Shown here one piece after another: positions 37,543 to 45,791 of a stretch of DNA of 64,000 bases. Source of the stretch: Rhodopseudomonas sp. P2A-2r. GTDB lineage: Bacteria; Pseudomonadota; Alphaproteobacteria; Rhizobiales; Xanthobacteraceae. Within the stretch, counting starts at the first letter, position 1. Each line of letters opens with the position of its first letter. A program made the translations under genes and the position numbers. The notes beneath the pieces are model-generated. The model did not search any database, was not told the origin of the DNA, and saw nothing but the letters and a program-made list of their open reading frames with translations. Where the stretch lies: assembly GCF_026015985.1 (NCBI RefSeq), contig NZ_CP110389.1, positions 4,496,001-4,560,000 on the forward strand, given 5' to 3'.

Positions 37543-38013
37543 TCAGCCGACCGCGGCCCAGCCGCCGTCGGGAGCCCGGCAGGCAGTGCCGCGCGCCGTG
37601 CTGAGCGCGCCGTTGACGGTGATGGTGTGGGAAAAGCCGCGGCATTGGCGGCCCTTCTGGTCATAGGCCGGCCCCGGCACGATGTTGCCGTAGCGCCCGG
37701 ACGCCGGATTCCGCCACGGCACCGGAGCGCCGGAGGCGCCATTGTCCAGCGCCGCGAGCTCGGCCTCATAGGCCAGCTTGCGGTCGTCCTCATTGAGCAG
37801 CGGACCGAGCTTGGCGCCGATCAGCCCGCCCATGGCGGCATTGTTCACCGCCGCCGAAGCGCTTTCCCCGGATAGGCCAATGGCCGACTTGATGGAGGTG
37901 GAGGTGCCGGTGAACGCCCGCGCCATCGGGCCGGGACCGTCGCCGGAGGTGACGTCGCAGCCGGCAAGCGCCAGCGCCGCGGCCAGGATCAGGGCAGTCT
38001 TGAACTTGAACAT
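37543..38013 (-). CDS. RT0821/Lpp0805-type surface lipoprotein
   Basis: A 156-residue predicted lipoprotein. The signal ends in a lipobox (ALALAGC, Cys19), so it is lipid-anchored. The C-terminal domain shows the family pattern PVPWRNPASGRYGNIVPGPAY, CRGFSHTITVNG and ARGTACRAPDGGW. A small glycine-zipper-like segment (AAMGGLIGAKLG) precedes it. The ATG at 38013 is preferred over 38019, because AGGCGG lies six bases upstream of it. The function of the family is unknown, probably envelope structure. Confidence 0.8.
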   Translation of the reverse strand: MFKFKTALILAAALALAGCDVTSGDGPGPMARAFTGTSTSIKSAIGLSGESASAAVNNAAMGGLIGAKLGPLLNEDDRKLAYEAELAALDNGASGAPVPWRNPASGRYGNIVPGPAYDQKGRQCRGFSHTITVNGALSTARGTACRAPDGGWAAVG

Positions 38014-38177
38014 GAACATCCGCCTAGTGCTGCAGGATGGCCATCGCAGCGTCAAGCTCTGACAAAGCGGACAATTCGGGCGGGATCGGGGCGACTGCAT
38101 CGCGCCTGCAGTGGAGAGCTCGTTCTTGCAGGCCTCGCGGCGGCTGAAGGATGGTCCGGACGGCGAAGCGGTGTGCG

Positions 38178-38606
38178 TCAGCGTGCGATAACGTTCTTCG
38201 CCGTCGCGTCCAACTCCAGGATCATGATGCGGATTTTTTCGTACAAGGCTGGCGGGATGAATCCGTAATCGAACTGACCGGGCCGGCCCTTCGGCACCGG
38301 ATAAAGGTCGAGATCCGGGCCATACGAATTCGTTCAACTCGTCGCAAATGACCCACGAGCTCAGACTATCGAGACCGAGATGTTGCTTGACCCTTGCGGG
38401 TATCTCCACCGCATGCGTGCCGGCCCGAGGTTCGCTATGCGTGATGGGGGCGACAGTGACGGAGGTCTGACCTTTTTCAGTCCTGATGGCGAGCACCACA
38501 ACAGAGGGCCTTATTTTTCGCCCTCATCATAACCTGCTTCGGATTCACGACTCCAAAGAAACTTGTAGCTGATGACGAGACCCGCTTCTGGGCTTGGGAG
38601 AGGCAT
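38178..38606 (-). pseudogene. PemK-like toxin gene of a toxin-antitoxin pair, two frame breaks
   Basis: Joined across three frames, 38606-38178 encodes about 143 residues resembling rhizobial PemK-like growth inhibitors: MPLPSPEAGLVISYKFLW, then RPSVVVLAIRTEKGQTSVTV, APITHSEP, HAVEIPARVKQHLGLD, NEFVWP, and finally FDYGFIPPALYEKIRIMI. The first break is at about 38519 (one base missing after GAGGG). The second is at about 38315-38321, where one surplus base, or loss of a five-base repeat unit, would explain it. The gene begins eight bases after the antitoxin stop. As written it yields only about 31 residues, so the toxin is dead unless the indels are assembly errors. Confidence 0.7.
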
Positions 38607-38613
38607 TCGATTT

Positions 38614-38880
38614 CTAGTCTTGCATCAGGGCATTCAACGCATCGTGACGTTCGTCCATATGCGCGGTCTTGAGCGCATCGACTCTATCGCTCGGGAGTTT
38701 TCCGACGATCAGAGATTTGCGCGCCTTCTCTTTCAGGGCTTCGAATTCTGCGAAATCTTCCGGCGATACAAAATAGCCAGTCACCCGATTATGGCTGGTG
38801 ACAGCCACCGTTTCGCGATGCACTTCGTGCTGAATCTCTGCAAAATTGCGAGCAAAGGCGGTGGCTGTGACCGTGCGCAT
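38614..38880 (-). CDS. Phd/YefM-like antitoxin
   Basis: An 88-residue antitoxin of the Phd/YefM type. The N-terminal DNA-binding part (MRTVTATAFARNFAEIQHEV, SHNRVTGYFVSPEDFAEFE) is typical, and the acidic C-terminal helix would neutralise the toxin. AGGAG precedes the ATG at 38880. It lies directly upstream of the PemK-like toxin pseudogene on the same strand, the normal antitoxin-first order. A palindrome and a recognisable promoter lie upstream, consistent with autoregulation. Confidence 0.85.
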   Translation of the reverse strand: MRTVTATAFARNFAEIQHEVHRETVAVTSHNRVTGYFVSPEDFAEFEALKEKARKSLIVGKLPSDRVDALKTAHMDERHDALNALMQD

Positions 38881-38904
38881 GTCGGGCTCCTAGAAGACAA
38901 AGCC

Positions 38905-38950
38905 ATAATTCACAAAATACCAATAATCTGCAAGTTACAAATTTTTTGTA
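38905..38950 (-). promoter_or_regulatory. Promoter and palindromic operator of the toxin-antitoxin operon
   Basis: On the minus strand TTGCAG (38933-38928), 17 bases, then AATTAT (38910-38905) form a plausible promoter. A perfect inverted repeat TACAAA-TTT-TTTGTA (38936-38950) lies just upstream of the -35 hexamer. The stretch is strikingly AT-rich compared with its surroundings. Operator function is inferred from the usual autoregulation of Phd-type antitoxins. Confidence 0.4.
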
Positions 38951-38969
38951 TTTTACGCAATTTACTTGC

Positions 38970-40346
38970 TCACACCCCCGGCAGCACCAGTTCCGCCCGT
39001 AGCCCGCCGATCGGGGCGGTGCCCAACGTCAGGCTGCCGCCATAGAGCGCGGCGAGGTCGGTGACGATGGACAGGCCGAGGCCGGAACCGGGCTTGGTCT
39101 CGTCGAGGCGCTGGCCGCGCCGGGCCACGGTGGCGCGCTCGGCGGCGGACAGGCCGCGGCCGTCGTCGTCGACGATGATGCGCAGTTTTGGCGCGGCGTC
39201 GCTGGCCCCCTGCCGCTCGACCAGCACTTCGATGAAGACGCGGGAATCCGCCCATTTGCAGGCGTTGTCCACGAGGTTGCCGGCCATCTCCTCGAGATCC
39301 TGCTTTTCGCCGCGGAATTGCGCGGCGGCGTCAGCTTGCACGTCGATGGCGATGTCGCGGTCGCGGTGGATCTTTTCCATGGTCCGGCACAGCGCCTCGA
39401 TCGCCGGCGCGACCTCGGTGATCGTCCCGACGATGGTCAGGCGCGCGGCGATCCTGGCCCGTTCCAGGTGATGGGCCACCTGGTCACGCATCACGTCGGC
39501 CTGCTCCAGCACCTTGGCTGCGAACGGATCGCGACCATGACTGTTGGCCTCGTTGACGATCACCGACAGCGGCGTCTTGATGGCGTGGGCGAGATTGCCG
39601 ACATGGGTGCGGGCGCGCTCGACGATGGCGCGGTTGGCGTCGATCATCGCGTTGGTCTCGCGCGCCAGTGGCGCGATCTCCACCGGGAATTCGCCTTCAA
39701 GGCGTTCGGCACGGCCGGAACGGATGTCGGCGATAGCGTCGGAAATGCGCTTCAAGGGTGCCAGGCCGAAGCGTACCTGGAAGATGGTGGTGAGGCCGAG
39801 CACGATCGCCAGCGCCAGGAAGGTGCCGCCGAGGTAATAGTCGAAGGTGCGGGTTTCCTCGACGATCTCGGTGGCGTCGCCGGCGACGCTGACCCGGTAC
39901 TTGCCGTCGGCGCCGAGATCCACCGGCCGTTCCACCATGCGCAGCTTCTGGCCTTCCGGTCCCTCGACATAGCCCAGCCGGATGCCGGCCGGAGTCAGCT
40001 CGACGCCCTGGTCCTCCAGCAGCGGCAGCTTCTTGTCCCACAGCGAGCGCGAGGCGCGGGTCTCGGTCTTGTCGGAATCGGTTCGGGCGATTTCCCAGTA
40101 CCAGCCGGACAACGGCAGCTCGAACAGCGGCTCGCCGAGCGACTGCAGGTCCTTGTCCTGCGGATCGTCGGGCGCGCCGACTTCGGCTATCAGGGTGCGC
40201 AAATACAGATTGAGCCTGCGGTCGAAGGCGCGCTCGGTGGCCTGGCGATAGACCGACGACAGCACGATGCCGGTGATCACCAGGATCACCACCACCCAGG
40301 CGGTCGCCGAGATAAACAGTCGTGTCGATAACGAGCTAGCGCGCAT
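38970..40346 (-). CDS. feuQ: Sensor histidine kinase, FeuQ/PhoQ-like
   Basis: A 458-residue sensor kinase. Two membrane segments (about 13-34 and 175-197) enclose a periplasmic domain of about 140 residues. HAMP follows, then a HisKA domain with His254 in the unusual H-box NLAHAIKTPLSVIV, an N-box (MAGNLVDNACKWA) and ATP boxes DDDGRGLS and GSGLGLSIV. The HAIKTPLSV motif is typical of the PhoQ/FeuQ lineage. The start overlaps the end of the response regulator gene by 11 bases. FeuPQ of rhizobia responds to periplasmic glucans or osmotic cues; that link is inferred from similarity only. Confidence 0.85.
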   Translation of the reverse strand: MRASSLSTRLFISATAWVVVILVITGIVLSSVYRQATERAFDRRLNLYLRTLIAEVGAPDDPQDKDLQSLGEPLFELPLSGWYWEIARTDSDKTETRASRSLWDKKLPLLEDQGVELTPAGIRLGYVEGPEGQKLRMVERPVDLGADGKYRVSVAGDATEIVEETRTFDYYLGGTFLALAIVLGLTTIFQVRFGLAPLKRISDAIADIRSGRAERLEGEFPVEIAPLARETNAMIDANRAIVERARTHVGNLAHAIKTPLSVIVNEANSHGRDPFAAKVLEQADVMRDQVAHHLERARIAARLTIVGTITEVAPAIEALCRTMEKIHRDRDIAIDVQADAAAQFRGEKQDLEEMAGNLVDNACKWADSRVFIEVLVERQGASDAAPKLRIIVDDDGRGLSAAERATVARRGQRLDETKPGSGLGLSIVTDLAALYGGSLTLGTAPIGGLRAELVLPGV

Positions 40347-41007
40347 CGGTGGGTGGCGTGAGCAGGTAGCCCAGCCCGCGCACGGTCTGGATGATGTCGA
40401 CGTCCAGCTTCTTGCGGATGCGGCCGACGAACACCTCGATGGTATTGCTGTCGCGATCGAAATCCTGGTCGTAGAGATGCTCGACCAGTTCGGTGCGCGA
40501 GATCACCCGGCCGGTGTGGTGCATCAGATAGGCCAGCAGGCGATATTCGTGGGAGGTCATCTTGATCGGATTGCCGTTGACGCTGACGCGCCCGGTGCGG
40601 GTGTCCAGCGACACCGGACCGCAGGTCAGTTCACTCTGGGCGTGCCCCGCCGTGCGCCGCAGCAGCGCGCGGATCCGTGCCAGCACTTCCTCGAGGTGAA
40701 ACGGCTTCGCCACATAATCGTCGGCGCCGGCATCGAAGCCCTGCACCTTGTCGCTCCAGCGATCGCGCGCGGTGAGGATCAGCACCGGCATGGCGCGACC
40801 GTTGCGGCGCCAGGCTTCCAGCACCGAGATGCCGTCCATCTTGGGCAGGCCGATGTCCAGCACCACGGCGTCATAGGGCTCGCTGTCGCCGAGGAAATGC
40901 CCCTCCTCGCCATCGAAGGCGCGGTCAACGACATAGCCGGCATCGACCAGCGCTGTGGTGAGCTGGCGATTGAGATCGGGATCATCTTCGACGACGAGCA
41001 GACGCAC
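40336..41007 (-). CDS. feuP: Response regulator, FeuP/PhoP-like
   Basis: A 223-residue OmpR-type regulator: receiver domain (RLLVVEDDPDLNRQL, phosphoacceptor Asp51 in VVLDIGLPKMDG, Lys in YVAKPFHLEEV) and winged helix (MTSHEYRLLAYLMHHTGRVIS, SNTIEVFVGRIRKKLD, QTVRGLGYLL). A GTG at 41007 behind GGAG is the start that gives a normal receiver. It is cotranscribed with the downstream kinase gene. The FeuP assignment rests on the overall pattern and the kinase type. Confidence 0.87.
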   Translation of the reverse strand: MRLLVVEDDPDLNRQLTTALVDAGYVVDRAFDGEEGHFLGDSEPYDAVVLDIGLPKMDGISVLEAWRRNGRAMPVLILTARDRWSDKVQGFDAGADDYVAKPFHLEEVLARIRALLRRTAGHAQSELTCGPVSLDTRTGRVSVNGNPIKMTSHEYRLLAYLMHHTGRVISRTELVEHLYDQDFDRDSNTIEVFVGRIRKKLDVDIIQTVRGLGYLLTPPTDAR

Positions 41008-41093
41008 GGGACTTCTCCAGGCTGGATCAACCAACCGCATCAGCATGCACCGCGCAGCGGCGAATGCCGGATGAACGGCCGATCGTCCGAAGC

Positions 41094-41672
41094 TTACTTT
41101 TTCTTCACAACCGCCTTCACCAGCCGCTCGACCGCGCCCGGCGCATCCTGTCCGGTGACGGCGCTGACCTTTTCGCGGGTGCGGCCGCTGACATAGACGC
41201 CTAGCACGCCGAAGCGGAAGCCCCAATAGGTCACCAGCAGCGCGGTGGCGCCGACCAGCGCGTTGATGGTCTGGATGTCGCCGGTCCAGAACTCGTGCAC
41301 CAGCACGATCCACAGCGCCGCGCATTCGAAGGTCAGCTCGAAGGCATAGAGCGGTCGCCACCAGCGCTGCACCACATCGTCGCTGGCGATTTCGGCGCGG
41401 ATGGTGGCCTGGGTCTCCGCGATCGCCGTGCGCTGGGTCTCTGCCTCGGCGAGGATCATCTCCGCCCACTGCGCCTCCGCCTCCGCCAGTCTGGTCGGGT
41501 CTGCCGCCGGCAACGCGCTCTGCACCGCCGCCGGCGTCAAATTGACGGAGCCGACCGCCTTGGCGAGGATTTCGCCGGCGACGCCGCCGAGCGGCCCGCC
41601 CACTGCAGTGCCGAGCATCGGCGCGCCGAGCGCAATCACCTGTTTGCCGAGGTCTCCCCAATCCATGGTCAT
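41094..41672 (-). CDS. GTA-type holin (3TM holin family)
   Basis: A 192-residue small membrane protein of the holin family associated with gene transfer agents. A glycine-rich amphipathic N-terminus (GAPMLGTAVGGPLGGVAGEILAKAVG) is followed by a charged coiled region (about 60-100) and membrane segments (RPLYAFELTFECAALWIVLV, IQTINALVGATALLVTYWGF). Holins release the endolysin for cell lysis and particle escape. AGGAGG lies five bases before the ATG, and the start overlaps the stop of the endolysin remnant (ATGA). It looks intact. Confidence 0.8.
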   Translation of the reverse strand: MTMDWGDLGKQVIALGAPMLGTAVGGPLGGVAGEILAKAVGSVNLTPAAVQSALPAADPTRLAEAEAQWAEMILAEAETQRTAIAETQATIRAEIASDDVVQRWWRPLYAFELTFECAALWIVLVHEFWTGDIQTINALVGATALLVTYWGFRFGVLGVYVSGRTREKVSAVTGQDAPGAVERLVKAVVKKK

Positions 41673-42120
41673 GTCCTCCTGAAGGCCGCGACGAGCGCGG
41701 CGATGAATGTTGCCAAGGTCGTCAGCCGCGGCTCCGGCGGGTCGGGCGCCAGTGGTGGCGAAGCGATCACCAGCGGCGCGTCGCCGAGTGCGGTCTTCCA
41801 TTTCGCCAGCCAGGCTTTGCGCTGATCGAGACCGACGGTGCCGCCGTTGAGCCGGCGGGTGACGCCCAGCACGTCGTCCTTCAAGGCGAATGGCAGGCAG
41901 CCGCAATTGATGAAATCGGCGACGCCGCAGGCGAGGAAATGGCGCGGATCGATCACCAGCTCCGGCTGCGCCACGACATCGAGCCCGGTGGCCTTCGCCA
42001 GCCGCTGGTAGCCCTCGCGCCCGGTGGTCTGCGCCGCGCCACGGCCACGAAAATTCCAGCCGTCGTCGGAGCCGCTTCGATTGCCCATGGCGATTTTCAG
42101 GCGCCGACTGGCCGGGCCCG
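41669..42120 (-). pseudogene. 3' remnant of a GH19-type endolysin gene
   Basis: From about 42120 a frame reads like the C-terminal half of a glycoside hydrolase family 19 endolysin: RLKIAMGNRSGSDDGWNF, RGRGAAQTTGREGYQRLA, VIDPRHFLACGVADFINCGC, VTRRLNGGTVGLDQRKAW. A short hydrophobic tail follows. The N-terminal part with the catalytic glutamates is missing, having been replaced by the g15 stub. The open frame offers a start at 42148, but those first residues are antisense-like g15 sequence. The protein, if made, cannot be a complete hydrolase. It is coupled to the holin. Confidence 0.75.
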
Positions 42121-42497
42121 AGGACCTGCACCACCGCGGCCGGCTCATAGCCGAACTCGGTACTGCCGGGGATCAGCGTTACCGCGCGCAGCCCCTTGCC
42201 GCCGCCCGACGATGTGCTCTCGCTGGTGACGACTTCCTCGAGCGGCGTCGCCCAGATCACCTGGCCGCCGAGCCGTGCGCGGCCGTAGACCCGCGGGATC
42301 GGCGCGCCCTCGCTGGAGGCCATCACGTCGAGATCGGACAGGCGCGGGCCCTCGACCGTCTTGCCGGCGCTGCCGAACAGCGCGTGGTCGAGCATGTTGC
42401 CGACCACCGCGCCGGCGAGCCGCCCGGCGATGGCGCCGACCGGGCCGAACAGGCCGCCGATCGCGCCGCCGGCGGCCGAGAGAACAAGTGCGGCCAT
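42100..42497 (-). pseudogene. 5' stub of GTA gene g15 (host-specificity/TIM-barrel tail protein)
   Basis: The first 130 codons match the N-terminus of the large GTA tail protein g15 (normally about 1300 residues): MAALVLSAAGGAIGGLFGPV, a glycine-zipper-rich segment, then EGAPIPRVYGRARLGGQVIWAT. After SSGGGKG the text jumps to LRAVTLIPGSTEFGYEPAAV, which belongs further into the family, so an internal deletion is likely. The similarity then runs into the endolysin remnant in another frame. GGAGGA precedes the ATG at 42497. The whole receptor-binding part is absent. Confidence 0.75.
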
Positions 42498-42575
42498 CGT
42501 CTTCCTCCGGAATTTAAGCGGCAGAAGCGCGTCACGATTGTCCTGCGACTGCCGTGACCGGTCGGCCGATCCATC

Positions 42576-42589
42576 TTGATCTGCGTCAA
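42576..42589 (+). promoter_or_regulatory. FixK/FNR-type box
   Basis: TTGAT-CTGC-GTCAA is a near-perfect FixK/FNR operator (consensus TTGAT-N4-RTCAA). Its centre is about 103 bases before the flavodoxin ATG. A class II promoter would place the transcription start near 42624. It makes the downstream flavodoxin, Crp/Fnr, DUF2892 and ccoG genes likely targets of oxygen-limited activation. Confidence 0.65.
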
Positions 42590-42684
42590 CGTTGATGGCC
42601 GGGCGGACGCCTAGGTTTGCCCTGTCATCGCTCCGCTGTCGGATCGCGGGGCCGCGTCATCGTCGGGATCGTGGAGAGACGGAC

Positions 42685-43209
42685 ATGGCCGAACAAAAAA
42701 CACTCGTGGTCTATTATTCGCGCACAGGAACGACGCGGCAGATCGCCCACGCGCTGGCCAACGCGCTGTATGCCGACACCGAGGAAATTGTCGCGACCGG
42801 AAATCACGCAGGCGTTTTCGGCTATCTTCGTTCCGTCATCGAAGCCCGCCGACGAACATCCTCCGCCATCGCTGCGGTCAAGAAAGATCCATCGGCCTAC
42901 GATCTCGTTATTGTCGGCACGCCCGTCTGGGCATGGTCGCTGTCGTCGCCGGTCCGCGCCTGGCTGGCTGCGAACAAGGAGCACCTGCCGGCAGTGGCGT
43001 TCTTCTGCACCCTCGGCGGCGCCGGCGGCGACAAGGCCTTCGGCCAGATGCAGGAGATCGCCGGCAAACCGCCGCGTGCCACCCTGGCGGTCAACGCGGC
43101 CGACGTGATCGCCGACCGCTATGCGCCGGCACTGGCGTCGTTCGTGACGGCTCTCGAACCGGGGCGCCGGTCAGAGACCACGCCATCGAAGACCTCCACC
43201 GCGGCATGA
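42685..43209 (+). CDS. Flavodoxin-family protein
   Basis: A 174-residue flavodoxin-like protein. The FMN phosphate loop is visible at the start (LVVYYSRTGTTRQIAHALA), and the later loops (YDLVIVGTPVWAWSLSSPV and FFCTLGGAGGDKAF) match NADPH-dependent reductase/flavodoxin folds of about this size. GGAGAG precedes the ATG at 42685. It is first after a FixK-type box and precedes the Crp/Fnr gene, so a role in low-oxygen redox balance is inferred. Confidence 0.8.
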   Translation: MAEQKTLVVYYSRTGTTRQIAHALANALYADTEEIVATGNHAGVFGYLRSVIEARRRTSSAIAAVKKDPSAYDLVIVGTPVWAWSLSSPVRAWLAANKEHLPAVAFFCTLGGAGGDKAFGQMQEIAGKPPRATLAVNAADVIADRYAPALASFVTALEPGRRSETTPSKTSTAA

Positions 43210-43340
43210 CGCCGCCATGGCCGCTGATGCAACATTCTGGCAGCGATCGACGCGGCAAGGTCGGACCTTTGATCCACGTCATGTCGGCCGGCAGGCGAAC
43301 GTCCGATGGTCGCAGCCTCTCGGCAGGGACCGCAGCGAAC

Positions 43341-44006
43341 ATGCGAACGTGGCTCGAAGACATCAAACCGCTGGCCGGCCTCGAGCCGGCAACGCGCAAG
43401 GCGCTGGCGGCCATTGTCCCCGCCAAGGTGCCCCAGGGCACCGTGCTGTTCCGGCCTGGCGACGTGGCGCCGGGATTTCTGGTGGTGCTCAGTGGCCGTG
43501 TCGAGGTCTATCTGATCGGCCGGTCGGGCCGCGAGATGCTGCTATATGATGTCGTTGCCGGGCAGACCTGCATCCAGACCACGTTGTGCGTGCTCGGCGA
43601 GCATTCCTATACCGGCGAGGCGGTCGCGCAAACCGATACGTCGTTCGTGATGATTCCGAAGAATATCTTCGCCGGCCTGATGAACAGCTCGCAGGCGTTC
43701 CGCGGCTTCGTCTTCGGCGCCTTCGGCGATCGCCTCAAGGATGTCGTCTCCGTTCTGGAGAAGGTGTCGTTCGTCCGGCTGGAATCGCGGCTAGCTGCCG
43801 AACTGCTGCGCCGCGCCGGCAGCGACGATATCGCGCTGACGACGCATCGCGATCTGGCCACCGCGATCGGATCGGTCAGGGAAGTTGTCTCGCGTCGTCT
43901 CGAAGACCTGCAGAAGGCCGGGCTGGTCCAGCTTACCCGCGGCAAGGTCACGCTGATCGATCGCCCGGCGCTGGCGCGGGTCGGGGGCGATGCGGCCCTG
44001 ACCTGA
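43341..44006 (+). CDS. Crp/Fnr-family transcriptional regulator
   Basis: A 221-residue regulator with a cyclic-nucleotide-type sensor barrel (AAIVPAKVPQGTVLFRPGDV, GFLVVLSGRVEVYLIGRSGREMLLYDV) and a C-terminal winged helix whose recognition helix is HRDLATAIGSVREVVSRRLEDLQ. The four-cysteine cluster of true FNR is missing; only a CIQTTLC pair lies in the barrel. The start at 43341 gives a standard length; an alternative ATG at 43206 overlaps the flavodoxin stop. It is part of the FixK-box operon. Confidence 0.87.
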   Translation: MRTWLEDIKPLAGLEPATRKALAAIVPAKVPQGTVLFRPGDVAPGFLVVLSGRVEVYLIGRSGREMLLYDVVAGQTCIQTTLCVLGEHSYTGEAVAQTDTSFVMIPKNIFAGLMNSSQAFRGFVFGAFGDRLKDVVSVLEKVSFVRLESRLAAELLRRAGSDDIALTTHRDLATAIGSVREVVSRRLEDLQKAGLVQLTRGKVTLIDRPALARVGGDAALT

Positions 44007-44088
44007 TCGCGACGGTGACGAAGTCACCGACACGGCACGGCGTTTCGCCTAGAGCGATGTTCACGCAACAGATGCCATGGAGATACAG

Positions 44089-44295
44089 ATGTTCAAGAGC
44101 AATGTCGGCAGCATCGATCGGGTCTTGAGAATCGTGGTCGGCCTCGGCGTCCTCAGCCTGTTCTTCCTCTATCCCGACGCCTCATGGCGATATTACAGCC
44201 TGCTTGGCGCGATTCCCCTGCTCACCGGCGTGATGGGCACCTGCCCGCTCTATTCGCTGGTCGGGCTCTCCACCTGTCCGCTCGACAGGGCATAA
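44089..44295 (+). CDS. DUF2892 small inner-membrane protein
   Basis: A 68-residue membrane protein with two hydrophobic segments (IVVGLGVLSLFFLYP and YYSLLGAIPLLTGVMG) and the family ending CPLYSLVGLSTCP. Such proteins often neighbour rhodanese or sulfur/redox genes; the two cysteines are conserved. ATG 44089 is preferred to ATG 44077 because GGAG lies seven bases upstream of it. It lies between the Crp/Fnr gene and ccoG. Confidence 0.82.
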   Translation: MFKSNVGSIDRVLRIVVGLGVLSLFFLYPDASWRYYSLLGAIPLLTGVMGTCPLYSLVGLSTCPLDRA

Positions 44296-44332
44296 GACCA
44301 CGGCACGTTGGCGCCAGCGCAGGACCTCAGAC

Positions 44333-45769
44333 ATGGACGACACGATCATCACAGGCCCGCTCTATGCGCCGCGCAAGAAGGTCTATCCGCAGGCGGTCCA
44401 CGGCCGCTTCCGGCGGATCAAGTGGACCGTCCTGATCCTGACGCTGGCGGTCTACTACTTCACGCCGTTCCTGCGCTGGGACCGCGGACCGGGCGCGCCG
44501 AGCCAGGCGGTGCTGGTCGATTTCCCGCATCGCCGCTTCTACTTCTTCTTCATCGAGCTGTGGCCGCAGGAGGTCTACTACTTCACCGGCCTCCTGATCA
44601 TCGCCGCCATGGTGCTGTTCCTGATGAATGCCGTCGCCGGACGGGTGTGGTGCGGCTACATGTGCCCGCAGACCGTCTGGACCGACCTGTTCTATGCGGT
44701 GGAGCGCCTGGTCGAGGGTGACCGCCGCGAGCGCATGCTGAGCGACAAGCGCGGCATGACCTTCACCCACTTTCGCCAGTTGGTGACCAAGCACGCGATC
44801 TGGCTCATGATCGCGTGGTGGACCGGCGGCGCCTGGGTTTTGTACTTCGCCGATGCGCCGACGCTGGTCAAGGAGCTGGCGACCTTGCAGGCGCCGTTCG
44901 CGGCCTATCTGTGGATCGCCATCCTCACCGCCACCACCTACGTCTTCGCCGGCCACGCCCGCGAACAGGTCTGCGTCTACATGTGCCCGTGGCCGCGCAT
45001 CCAGGCGGCGCTGACCGACGAGTGGGCGCTCAACGTCACCTACCGCGGCGATCGCGGCGAGCCGCGCATGTCGGTGAAGAAGGCCGAGGTCGCGCGCCTG
45101 ATGCAGGCGCCCGCCGGCGACTGCATCGACTGCCACCAGTGCGTCAACGTCTGCCCGACCGGCGTCGATATCCGCGGCGGCCTGCAGCTCGGCTGCGTGC
45201 AGTGCGGATTGTGCATCGACGCCTGCGACACCGTGATGAGCCAGATCGGCCGGCCGACCGGCCTGATCGCCTACGACACCGACATCAACGCGCAACGCCG
45301 CCAGGACGGGCTGGCGCCGGTCTATCGGCCGATCCGTGCGCGTACCCTGCTCTATGCCGCGATCATCGCCGCCGTCGGCGGCATCATGCTGTATGCGCTG
45401 GCGACCCGTAGCTCGCTGGGCATCAACGTGCTGCACGACCGCAATCCGCTGTTCACCACATTGTCCGACGGCAGCATCCGCAACGACTACACCGTGCGCC
45501 TGCTCAACAAGGGCGGCGACCGCACCTTCGCGCTCGACGTCTCCGGCCTGCCCGGCGCGACGTTGCGCATCGCCGGCATCGAGCGCGGCGCCGACGGCAG
45601 GATGACCGCCGACGTCGGACCGGACCAGACCCGCGAGTTGCGCGTCTCGCTGCTGGTGCCGGCCAAGGCGCTGCCGCGCGAGTCCGTCAATATCGAGATC
45701 ACCGCCACCGACATCGCCACCGGCCTGAGCGCCCACGCCACCGATCACTTCATTCCGGCGAACCGGTAG
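44333..45769 (+). CDS. ccoG: Cytochrome cbb3 oxidase accessory protein CcoG
   Basis: CcoG (RdxA/FixG family) is a membrane iron-sulfur protein that reduces copper during assembly of cbb3 oxidase. The 478-residue protein has membrane segments in its first half with the conserved GRVWCGYMCPQTVW motif. Two ferredoxin-type [4Fe-4S] motifs follow (CIDCHQCVNVCPTGVD and GCVQCGLCIDACD), then a C-terminal Ig-like periplasmic domain. It is usually next to ccoNOQP or ccoHIS; none is here, so it stands apart in the FixK-box module and inside a broken GTA locus. Confidence 0.93.
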   Translation: MDDTIITGPLYAPRKKVYPQAVHGRFRRIKWTVLILTLAVYYFTPFLRWDRGPGAPSQAVLVDFPHRRFYFFFIELWPQEVYYFTGLLIIAAMVLFLMNAVAGRVWCGYMCPQTVWTDLFYAVERLVEGDRRERMLSDKRGMTFTHFRQLVTKHAIWLMIAWWTGGAWVLYFADAPTLVKELATLQAPFAAYLWIAILTATTYVFAGHAREQVCVYMCPWPRIQAALTDEWALNVTYRGDRGEPRMSVKKAEVARLMQAPAGDCIDCHQCVNVCPTGVDIRGGLQLGCVQCGLCIDACDTVMSQIGRPTGLIAYDTDINAQRRQDGLAPVYRPIRARTLLYAAIIAAVGGIMLYALATRSSLGINVLHDRNPLFTTLSDGSIRNDYTVRLLNKGGDRTFALDVSGLPGATLRIAGIERGADGRMTADVGPDQTRELRVSLLVPAKALPRESVNIEITATDIATGLSAHATDHFIPANR

Positions 45770-45791
45770 CGGCTTCCACCCGGCGTGGGCA

